Source: Streptomyces sp. NBC_01497 (GTDB lineage: Bacteria > Actinomycetota > Actinomycetes > Streptomycetales > Streptomycetaceae). From it: a stretch of DNA of 64,000 nt. Every line of letters starts with the position of its first letter. The stretch's first letter is position 1. The stretch is taken from assembly GCF_036250695.1 (NCBI RefSeq), contig NZ_CP109427.1, positions 7,626,001-7,690,000 on the forward strand, read 5' to 3'. Made by a program: the position numbers and the translations under genes. This document shows positions 34,537 through 42,200 of the stretch, piece after piece. A model generated the notes under the pieces. That model saw only the letters and a program-made list of their open reading frames with translations, was not told where the DNA came from and made no database searches.

Positions 34537-36791
34537 TGAGCGCATCCCTGCGCCGCCGGGCCCTCCCGGCGGACGGGCCCGGCCGCCGCGGACACGGACG
34601 GCATGTCCTGCTCACCGCACTCCTCGGTGTCCTCGCGCTCGGCGCGTCGGTGACCGCTCTGCCGCAGTGGACGGCCACGGCGGCGCCCGCGCAGGCGGCG
34701 GCCGTGCCCACCGGCTGGCTGAACGTCGTCGGCAAGGGCAGCGGCAAGTGTGTCGACGCGGCCGCCGCGGCCACCGCGAACGGCACCGCGGTCCAGCAGT
34801 ACGCCTGCAACGGAACCACCGCCCAGAACTGGCAGTTCACCGCCACCAGCGGCGGCTACTACCAGGTCGGCAACCGCAACGCGGCCGCGCAGGTCTGGGA
34901 CGTCACCGACGTCTCCACCGCCGACAACGCGGCCGTCCAGCTGTGGAACTACAGCGGTGGCAACAACCAGCAGTGGCAGCCGGTCGCCGAGTCCGGCGGC
35001 TCGTACCACTTCGTCAACCGCAACAGCGGCAAGTGCCTCGACGTGCCCTCCGCGTCCACGGCGGACGGCGCCCGGCTCGGTCAGTTCACCTGCAACGGCA
35101 CGGCGGCGCAGTCCTTCACGCTCGCACCGTCCGACCCGCCACCGCCCGCCGGCACCCCGGACCTCGGCCCGAACGTCACGGTCTTCGACCCCTCGATGTC
35201 CGCCTCCAGCATCCAGTCCAAGCTGACCTCCGTCTTCAAGCAGCAGGAGACGAACCAGTTCGGCAGCCAGCGCCAGGCGTTCCTGTTCCGGCCGGGCAAC
35301 TACAGCGCCGATGTCAACGTCGGTTTCTACACGCAGGTTTCGGGCCTCGGTCTGAGCCCTGACGACGTCAACATCAACGGCGCCGTGCACGCGGAGGCGG
35401 ACTGGTTCCCGCCCAACAACGCGACGCAGAACTTCTGGCGGGACGCGGAGAACCTCTCCGTGACCCCCACCGGCGGCACCGACCGCTGGGCCGTCTCGCA
35501 GGCCGCCCCGTACCGCCGTATGCACGTACGCGGCAACCTGGCACTCGACGACGGCGGCTGGGCCAGTGGCGGCTTCATGGCCGACAGCAAGATCGACGGC
35601 CAGGTCAGGTCGGGCACCCAGCAGCAGTGGCTCTCCCGCAACGACACCTGGGGCAGCTGGACCGGGTCCAACTGGAACATGGTCTTCGTGGGTGACCGCA
35701 ACGCGCCCGCCAACTCCTTCCCCAACCCGCCCTACACCACGGTGAACCAGACACCGCAGGTGGCGGAGAAGCCCTTCCTCTACGTGGACGACGCCGACAA
35801 CTGGAACGTCTTCGTGCCGGCCCAGCGCCAGAACGCCACCGGCACCACCTGGGAGAACGGCAACCCGCCCGGGACGTCGCTCCCGCTGAGCCAGTTCTTC
35901 GTCGTCAAGCCCGGCGCCACCGCGGCCGACATGAACAACGCCCTGGCCCAGGGCAAGAACCTCCTCGTGACGCCCGGCGTCTACCACCTGAACCAGACGC
36001 TGAACATCACCCGGCCCGACACCGTCGTCCTCGGCATGGGCCTCGCCACCCTCGTCCCCGACAACGGCATCGAGGCCGTCAAGGTCGCTGACGTCGACGG
36101 GGTGAAACTGGCCGGCCTGCTCATCGACGCCGGCACCGTCAACTCCGCCCGGCTGATGGAGATCGGCCCCGACGGGTCGAACGCGAGCCATGTGTCCGAC
36201 CCGACCGAGCTGAGCGACGTGTTCTTCCGCATCGGCGGTGCGGGCGTCGGCAAGGCGACGACCAGTCTCGTCGTCAACAGCCACAACGTCATCGGCGACC
36301 ACATGTGGCTGTGGCGCGCCGACCACGGCAGCGGCGTCGGCTGGAACAGCAACACGGCCGACACCGGACTCGTCGTCAACGGCACCGACGTCACCATGTA
36401 CGGGCTGTTCGTCGAGCACTACAAGAAGGATCAGGTCGTCTGGAACGCCAACGGCGGCCGGACGTACTTCTTCCAGAACGAGATGCCCTACGACCCGCCG
36501 GACCAGGCGTCCTGGATGGACGGCGGCCAGCAGGGCTACGCCGCGTACAAGGTGGCGGACAGCGTCACCAGCCACGAGGCGTGGGGGCTCGGCAGCTACT
36601 GCTTCTTCAGCGCCAACCCCTCGGTCGCCGCGGAGCACTCCTTCGAGGTGCCGAACACCCCCGGGGTGAAGTTCCACGACATGGTGTCGGTGTCCCTCGG
36701 CGGTACGGGCACCATCCGGCACGTCATCAACGACCGGGGCGGGCCCGCCAACTCCGCCTCCAACGTGGCGAACCTGGTCAGCTACCCCTGA
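34536..36791 (+). CDS. secreted CBM13 / parallel beta-helix protein, probable exo-beta-glucanase (GH55-like)
   Basis: A 751-residue exported protein. A basic N-terminus and signal peptide (~22-55) are followed by a CBM13 (~58-200, with QNWQF, QQWQP and QSF repeats) and, after a DPPPPAGTPDLG linker, a long region (~215-750) with right-handed beta-helix character (VFDPSMSASSIQSKL, FRPGNYSADVNVGFYTQVSGLG, LLVTPGVYHLNQTLNI, and many short V/N strands). Proteins like this are often annotated adenylyl cyclase, but the order resembles GH55-type laminarinases; no catalytic residue can be assigned with certainty. TGATG overlap with the GH16 gene makes one translation-coupled operon. Confidence 0.75.
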   Translation: MSASLRRRALPADGPGRRGHGRHVLLTALLGVLALGASVTALPQWTATAAPAQAAAVPTGWLNVVGKGSGKCVDAAAAATANGTAVQQYACNGTTAQNWQFTATSGGYYQVGNRNAAAQVWDVTDVSTADNAAVQLWNYSGGNNQQWQPVAESGGSYHFVNRNSGKCLDVPSASTADGARLGQFTCNGTAAQSFTLAPSDPPPPAGTPDLGPNVTVFDPSMSASSIQSKLTSVFKQQETNQFGSQRQAFLFRPGNYSADVNVGFYTQVSGLGLSPDDVNINGAVHAEADWFPPNNATQNFWRDAENLSVTPTGGTDRWAVSQAAPYRRMHVRGNLALDDGGWASGGFMADSKIDGQVRSGTQQQWLSRNDTWGSWTGSNWNMVFVGDRNAPANSFPNPPYTTVNQTPQVAEKPFLYVDDADNWNVFVPAQRQNATGTTWENGNPPGTSLPLSQFFVVKPGATAADMNNALAQGKNLLVTPGVYHLNQTLNITRPDTVVLGMGLATLVPDNGIEAVKVADVDGVKLAGLLIDAGTVNSARLMEIGPDGSNASHVSDPTELSDVFFRIGGAGVGKATTSLVVNSHNVIGDHMWLWRADHGSGVGWNSNTADTGLVVNGTDVTMYGLFVEHYKKDQVVWNANGGRTYFFQNEMPYDPPDQASWMDGGQQGYAAYKVADSVTSHEAWGLGSYCFFSANPSVAAEHSFEVPNTPGVKFHDMVSVSLGGTGTIRHVINDRGGPANSASNVANLVSYP

Positions 36792-36810
36792 CCCGGCCGC
36801 GTCGCGCGCG

Positions 36811-37341
36811 TCACCGTGAGGACGCCGGGCCCCGCACCGCGGGCCCGGCGTCCGCCGCCTCCACCTCCAGATACCGGCGGCGCCGCGGCCCCCGGTACAG
36901 CAGCGCCTCCCAGCCGTGCCGCTCCAGCACCCGCGCGCACCGCTTCAAGGCGGCCTCCTCGCCGAGCGCCGCACCGGAGCGCTCCGGGCCGAGCCATTCG
37001 ACGAGGACCGTCCCGGGCCGCTCCCCGTCCCGTACGGCGTAGCCCGTAGCCGTACGCGCCCCCGAGACATCCACGGCCGACGGGTCGATCCCAGCGGCCT
37101 CCAGCACCAGGGCCACAGCCCGCACCGGCTGCGACCGCTCCCAGGGGGCGGGCACGCCCGCCGGATCGCCCGGGCCCTGATGCGTCAGGCGCCGGATCTG
37201 GAGGAGCCCCTGGTGTGCCACCGACACCTCGGCGGCCCGGCCGTTCCCCTCGCCGCCGCCCCCGGGCGCGGGCCCGTGGCCGGTCGCCGCCGTGAATCCG
37301 CCCGTTTCCGTTCCGTCGTCCGCCACACCGCATCCAAGCAC
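36811..37341 (-). CDS. hypothetical protein
   Basis: A 176-residue soluble protein without signal peptide or recognised domain. The first ~50 residues are Gly-rich; the rest is charged (RAVALVLEAAGIDPSAVDVSG, LVEWLGPERSGAALGEEAALKRCARVLERHGWEALLYRG when read in parts). The GTG start at 37341 has no ribosome site; GTG 37326 is an alternative with GGA upstream. It lies 16 bases downstream of the COG4315 lipoprotein gene on the same strand, so it may be the second gene of that transcript. Confidence 0.55.
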   Translation of the reverse strand: MLGCGVADDGTETGGFTAATGHGPAPGGGGEGNGRAAEVSVAHQGLLQIRRLTHQGPGDPAGVPAPWERSQPVRAVALVLEAAGIDPSAVDVSGARTATGYAVRDGERPGTVLVEWLGPERSGAALGEEAALKRCARVLERHGWEALLYRGPRRRRYLEVEAADAGPAVRGPASSR

Positions 37342-37357
37342 GGACGGCGGCCGGAGG

Positions 37358-38038
37358 TCATTGCGTGACCTTGTCCCCCGTGGGGCCGACCGCGAACCAG
37401 GTGCCGCCCACGCCCTGGCCCTTCAGGTCGCCGGGCGCCGCGTCGGCGGCGAACCGGTAGACGGGCATCCCGCCGACGGTGACCTGGACCTGGCCGTCCT
37501 GCCGGCGGATCGCGCCCACGTCCTTCGCGTCCACTCCCGCGAGGTAGACCTTGCCGCCGTCCGTGACGGTCACCGGCGGCCACTGGGTGGCGCACGTGTC
37601 GTTGCAGGCGGACTGGCCCGAGCCCGCGGTGTCCTTGTCGAAGCGGTAGAGCGCCGCCTGGTTGATGTTGATCAGGTGCGGCTGGGCGAGTGGCGCCGAG
37701 GTGACGGCGGACAACTGCACCCACTGCGGGGGCTGTTCCTGGACGGCGGTGCCCACCACTGTGCCACCGGTGCCGTTCAGACCCGCCTGGGCGGCTGTGG
37801 TGCCGACCACCTGGAGAGCGGCGTTGCCCGAGGCCTGCCCGGCGGACGGCGGAGCGGCCGCAGTGCCCGACGCGGCCGGCGCGGACGCCGAGGAGGACGC
37901 CGCGGGACCGGACGCGTCGCTGATGGTGATGTTCTTGCCGCAGGCCGACAGCGCGGCCACGCCGCCGAGCACGAGAGCGGAGGCGACGAGGGCCCGGCGG
38001 ACCTGCCCGCGGGCGGGGTTGATGCTGTGGAGAGTCAC
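37358..38038 (-). CDS. COG4315-type lipoprotein (secreted repeat family), lipoprotein 1
   Basis: A 226-residue exported lipoprotein: signal peptide with lipobox LSAC (Cys ~33), an Ala/Ser-rich tether, then two degenerate copies of the ~50-residue repeat whose motif is LYRFDKDTAGSGQSACNDTCA plus TQWPPV and, later, GGMPVYRFAADAAPGD with a GTWFAVGP ending. The cysteine pair in ACNDTC is conserved in the family, whose function is unknown (redox or metal roles have been suggested). The GTG start is only six bases after a CGTATA -10-like box, so its mRNA may be leaderless. A larger paralogue is encoded at 48748. Confidence 0.85.
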   Translation of the reverse strand: MTLHSINPARGQVRRALVASALVLGGVAALSACGKNITISDASGPAASSSASAPAASGTAAAPPSAGQASGNAALQVVGTTAAQAGLNGTGGTVVGTAVQEQPPQWVQLSAVTSAPLAQPHLININQAALYRFDKDTAGSGQSACNDTCATQWPPVTVTDGGKVYLAGVDAKDVGAIRRQDGQVQVTVGGMPVYRFAADAAPGDLKGQGVGGTWFAVGPTGDKVTQ

Positions 38039-38044
38039 ATCCCC

Positions 38045-38072
38045 TATACGGGACCGGGATCGAAATGGTTCA
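38045..38072 (-). promoter_or_regulatory. ECF-type promoter for lipoprotein 1
   Basis: On the minus strand TGAACC (38072-38067), a 16-base spacer and CGTATA (38050-38045). It matches four other elements of this locus and resembles the motif reported for mycobacterial SigL. Its -35 faces that of the promoter at 38094. Confidence 0.6.
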
Positions 38073-38093
38073 CCGCCTCCGGATCGTCCCCGG

Positions 38094-38121
38094 TGAACGA
38101 TCCGCGGCCCGTTTCCGTGTC
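38094..38121 (+). promoter_or_regulatory. ECF-type promoter for the WXG-sized gene at 38165
   Basis: TGAACG (38094-38099), 16 bases, CGTGTC (38116-38121). The two divergent -35 boxes form the inverted repeat GTTCACCG / CGGTGAAC (38068-38075 / 38091-38098). A second inverted repeat, CGGATCGT / ACGATCCG (38080-38087 / 38097-38104), overlaps it. Confidence 0.6.
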
Positions 38122-38164
38122 TTCCAGAGAAACCGCAGGGCGCACGCGAGAGGGGGAGACACCC

Positions 38165-38467
38165 GTGGCAACCGACGTGTCCATCCCGGGGGACGACCTG
38201 GAGCAGGCGTCGAGGTCCCTGGGCGTCATCCAGGATCACATCGACATCGGCACAGGAAACTTCAATTTCGATCTGGCATTCGGCGGCAACGGCAGGATGC
38301 GGGACGGCGCAGGCAACTTCGAACGTGCCTGGAAGGACGGCAGGACCCAGTTGAAGGACCAGATCGACCAGATCAAAGAGGCGATGGACAAGGTCGTCGC
38401 CCAGTTCGGCCAGATGGACACCGACGCGGGCAACCAGCTCGACGCGGGCAACGGCGGCGGCTCGTGA
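38165..38467 (+). CDS. small ESX/WXG100-sized protein
   Basis: A 100-residue protein, MATDVSIPGDDLEQASRSLG at the start, then GNFNFDLAFGGNGRMRDG and the helix FERAWKDGRTQLKDQ leading to a helix ending FGQMDTDAGNQ. Size, helix-turn-helix pattern and absence of a signal peptide fit secreted WXG100 proteins, but the turn reads WKDGR after the Trp rather than WxG. The GTG is preceded by GGGGGAG. Its stop overlaps the start of the next gene (GTGA). It probably pairs with the WXG-sized protein at 43762 or is itself exported by the EssC-like ATPase. Confidence 0.75.
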   Translation: MATDVSIPGDDLEQASRSLGVIQDHIDIGTGNFNFDLAFGGNGRMRDGAGNFERAWKDGRTQLKDQIDQIKEAMDKVVAQFGQMDTDAGNQLDAGNGGGS

Positions 38468-39102
38468 GCGGCCCCGAGCGCTTCGCCCTCGACATCCCGC
38501 GCAGCTGGAAGGAGGTCGACCTGGCGGGCGGTGACCTCGCCGCCTCCCGGGCGGCCTCCCTCGCCGCCACCGACGACCCCCGGGCCAAGGCGGCGGTCAA
38601 CGACATGTACCGGCAGGGCCGCGAGATCCTCCGCTCCGCTCGCAAGCACGGCGCCCTGTACTGCGCGGGTACCGCGACCATGTACGACGAGGGCCTGTTC
38701 ATGGGCTACGTCATGGTCTTCGCGGTGGCCACGCCCGAGGGGTACGAGCTGACGCTGCCCGTGCTCTCCCAGCAGCTCGGCGTGGGCGTGGGCGGGAAGG
38801 TCCCGGCGGACCGGGTCATCGCCTCCGCGGTGGTGCCGGGGGTCGGCCGGGTGCCCAGGGTCACCGGCACCGAGGAGACCGACGTGGTCGCCGACGTGCG
38901 GATGAAGCTGCTGGTGATGCACACGATGATGCCCGTGCCCGGGCGCGAGCGGCAGTACCTGGTGGTCACCTGCGCCAGCCCCAACCTGCCGCTGAAGGAC
39001 GAGCTCCACGACCTCTTCGACGCCGTCACCGGATCCTTCCGGTTCCTGACCGCCGACGGTCTCCCCGTCGACCTGACGGCGGCCGGACAGCCCGCCGGCT
39101 GA
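38464..39102 (+). CDS. PsbP/LpqN-like fold protein of the T7SS-like locus
   Basis: A 212-residue protein with no signal peptide. It starts GPERFALDIPRSWKEVDL and ends in RQYLVVTCASPNLPLKDELHDLFDAVTGSFRF, the N- and C-terminal pattern of the Mog1/PsbP-like fold found in actinobacterial LpqN proteins. Function is unknown; the same fold is common beside type VII loci, where adaptor roles are possible (inference). It is translationally coupled to the 38165 gene by a four-base overlap and convergent with the EssC-like gene. Confidence 0.65.
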   Translation: MSGPERFALDIPRSWKEVDLAGGDLAASRAASLAATDDPRAKAAVNDMYRQGREILRSARKHGALYCAGTATMYDEGLFMGYVMVFAVATPEGYELTLPVLSQQLGVGVGGKVPADRVIASAVVPGVGRVPRVTGTEETDVVADVRMKLLVMHTMMPVPGRERQYLVVTCASPNLPLKDELHDLFDAVTGSFRFLTADGLPVDLTAAGQPAG

Positions 39103-39150
39103 CGGCCCCGGGCGCGGCCGCCGTCCGGGCCCCGGCCGGCGGATCCGCGC

Positions 39151-39198
39151 GGTGTACGGCCCGCGGTCGTACGCGCGCACGAGCGTGGGCCGTACACC
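39151..39198. terminator. inverted repeat after the 38464 gene
   Basis: Perfect 12-base arms GGTGTACGGCCC / GGGCCGTACACC with a 24-base loop. Probably a terminator or part of a double terminator with the hairpin at 39222. Confidence 0.45.
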
Positions 39199-39221
39199 AG
39201 GAGCCACTGATGTCACGACCG

Positions 39222-39260
39222 CCGCAGGGGCGGCCCCGGAGTCCGGGGCCGCCCCTGCGG
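39222..39260. terminator. very strong hairpin between convergent genes
   Basis: Nineteen-base perfect arms starting CCGCAGGGGCGGCCCC and its complement flank a single central G, giving an almost uninterrupted stem. It ends 16 bases from the stop of the EssC-like gene and should terminate both converging transcripts. Confidence 0.8.
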
Positions 39261-39275
39261 TCTGCGCGTTCCTCG

Positions 39276-42200
39276 CTACCGCGGCAGCGAAGACGGCACC
39301 TGCACGGCCCGCAGTGTGCCGTCGCCCGGGTGCAGGATGCCCCGCCCCGGCACCGGTGCCTGCCCGATCAGCCCGCGCGTCAGCTTGGTCCCGATGACCT
39401 CTCCGTCGCCCAGGTTCTGCGGCGACAGCAGCATGCCGGTCCGGTTGCGCTTGACCTGACCGATCCAGCCGGCGAGTCCCAGCGACAGCGACTCGGCGTT
39501 GCCCGCCGCGAGCACTCCCCAGCCGTTGCCCGCGCCACCGCGCGCGAGCAGCGCCAGATCGGAGTCGATCTCCGCGCCCATCAGCAGTTCGGCGTCGTCG
39601 ACGACGATCACCGCGTTGTCCTGGGGCACATCGCCGAGCACCGCCCGGAAGGCGTCGACCGCGACGTCGGCGTCGGTGATGACCGCCGCCACGCCCGGCC
39701 GGCCCTCCAGGGAGCGCAGCGGGGAGCGGCGCGGAGCGATCACGATCACCCCGGTGCCCGCGTCGAGCAGCGAGTACGCCGCCGTCAGCAGCGCCGTACT
39801 GCGGCCCGTGCGCGGTGGGCCCGCGATCACGAACGTCGGTGTGTCCGAGAGGTCGGGGCCGATGACCGACAGGGTGTCGCCGCCCACCGCGACGACCGGA
39901 CGCATGGCGCCCGACGTCCTGGGCAGGGCCACGGCCTCCTCGTAGGTGATGCGGTCCGGGAGCACGTCGAGCCGCAGCGCCCGGCGCCCGTCCGGCACAC
40001 TCTCCTCACGGACCGTCAGTTCCGCTCCGAGCGCGGTCAGCGCCTCGGCCTGCGCGGTTCCCGACAGGTCGGGCCCGAGCACCGCGATCTGCGTCTCGCT
40101 GAGGTCCTGCGTCCGCAGGCCCCGGCCCGGGGTGGGCTCGGTGAGGGCGGAGCGCGTCGGGATGCCGACCATCGTGTAGTCCTGGCGGTCGTTCATCTTG
40201 AGGACGATCTTGTCCTCGGTGGTACCGCCGAACCGGCTGTTGCCGAGGACGCGGTCGCCGGCGAGCACGAGGTGGATGCCCACACCGGCGCCGTCGCGCA
40301 GCAGGCGGATCATGCGTTCCAGGTAGCTGCCGTTGTCGAACGAGGAGAACTCGCGCTCGAACACCTCGAACCGGTCGACCAGCACCACGAGGTGCGGCAG
40401 CCGTTCCGCCGGCGCCGCGAACCGCCGCAGCTCCGCCAGGTCGGCGGTGCCCTTTGCACCCAACAGTCCCTGTCGGTAGGTGAGTTCGGCGCTCAGTCGG
40501 TCGAGGAGGCGGCCCAGCCGCTCCGTCTGGTTGCGGTCCACCACCGCGCCCGTGTGCGGCAGCGACTGGAGCGCGTTGAGCGCACCGTTGCCGCAGTCGA
40601 CGCCGTACAGGTGCACATCGTCGGCGCCGTGGGCCTGCGCGAGAGCCGCCGCGAGCGTCCGCAGCGCCTGGGACCTGCCCGTACGCGGCGACCCGATGAC
40701 ATGCAGGTGGCCGGCGCGGTCGATGTCGAACACCAGGTCCGTACGGCTCTGCTGGGCGGGCAGGTCGACCATCCCGTACGCGACGGCGGGCAGCGCCGCC
40801 TCCCGCTCCCCGGACGGCTTGGGGGCCGGTGGCGGGGTCCACTCCAGCACCTCGGGCAGGGCCGGCAGCCAGGGGCTCGGCTGTCTCGGCACCTCCGCGA
40901 GGCGCGCCGCCTGCGACACGGCCGCGGTCAGTACCGCCAGGTCCGTCACCGCCTCCGTCGTGGCCGCGCCCGAACCGCCGCGCGCGCCGGCCCACACCGG
41001 TCCGCCGAGCTCCTGCCAGGAGACCGCGGTGGCCCGTACCGGCACCTCCGTCGTCGTGTCGGCGGCGCCGCCCGGACGCCGTCCGCCGACGCGGCCCGAC
41101 TGGAAGGGCAGCAGCGCGGAGGGACCCAGCCGCGCGTAGGCGCGGCCCGGTGTGGAGGGGGAGATGTCGCCGGAGTCCGGCGCGTCGATGATGTCCCGGC
41201 TCTCCGAGGTGTCGGTGGTGCGCAGCGCGATGCGCAGATTGGTGTTGGCACGGATGTCCGGCGTCACCGCGCCGCCCGGACGCTGGGTCGCGAGCACCAG
41301 GTGGATGCCGAGCGAACGGCCCCGCTGGGCGATGTTGACCAGGCCGGAGATGAAGTCGGGCAGCTCGCGCGCCATCGATGCGAACTCGTCGATGACCAGC
41401 AGCAGCCGGGGCAGCGCGGGGGCCGCGTCGCCGCCGCGCTGCCGCTTGTCGAGGTAGTCCTCGATGTCCTTCGCCGCGTACTGCGCCAGCAGGGTCTCCC
41501 GGCGGCGCAGCTCGGCGCCGAGCGAGACCAGCGCCCGCTCCACGAGGTGCGTGTCGAGGTCGGTGACGAGGCCCACCGTGTGCGGCAGGTCCTCGCACTC
41601 CGCGAAGGCGCTGCCGCCCTTGTAGTCGACGAGCACGAACGTCATCTCGTCCGGACGGTTGACCACGGCGAGCGTCGCGACCAGCGTCTGCAGCAGCTCC
41701 GACTTGCCGGAACCCGTCGTGCCCGCGATCAGGGCGTGCGGCCCGTCCCGTACGAGGTCCACCGAGAACGGGCCGTCGTAGCCCGACCCGAGGACCGCGC
41801 GGGTGCTGCGGCCGCCGAGCGACCAGCCGCCGACGACGGCCTCCGCCGTGGGCGGCTCGATCGCGAGCAGGTCGAGCAGGCGCACCGCGCCGGGCAGTGC
41901 GCTCTCATCGCTGTCGCCCACTCCGCGCAGCGGTGCGAGCGCCCGCCCCACCAGCTCGTACCAGCCGGCCTCCGGCGAGTCGAGCCGTACGGTGTCGAGC
42001 GCGACGCCGCCGCCCGTACGCACCTTGGGGCCGGTGCTCTGTCCACCGCGGGTGAGGGTGTCCGTGGTGACGACGGCGCCGCACTCCTCGGGCAGCAGCC
42101 GCTCCTCGCGGTCCACGCAGATCGTGTACACACCCACGGACGGGCCGTCGCGCAGCAGTGCGATCACACCAGGCAGCGAACGGGCGCGGCGCGCCTGGTC

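Noticed and set aside
36811..37341. Member of the T7SS-like regulon
   Set aside because: It is close to lipoprotein 1 and may share its transcript, but its start is uncertain and it has no domain linking it to secretion.
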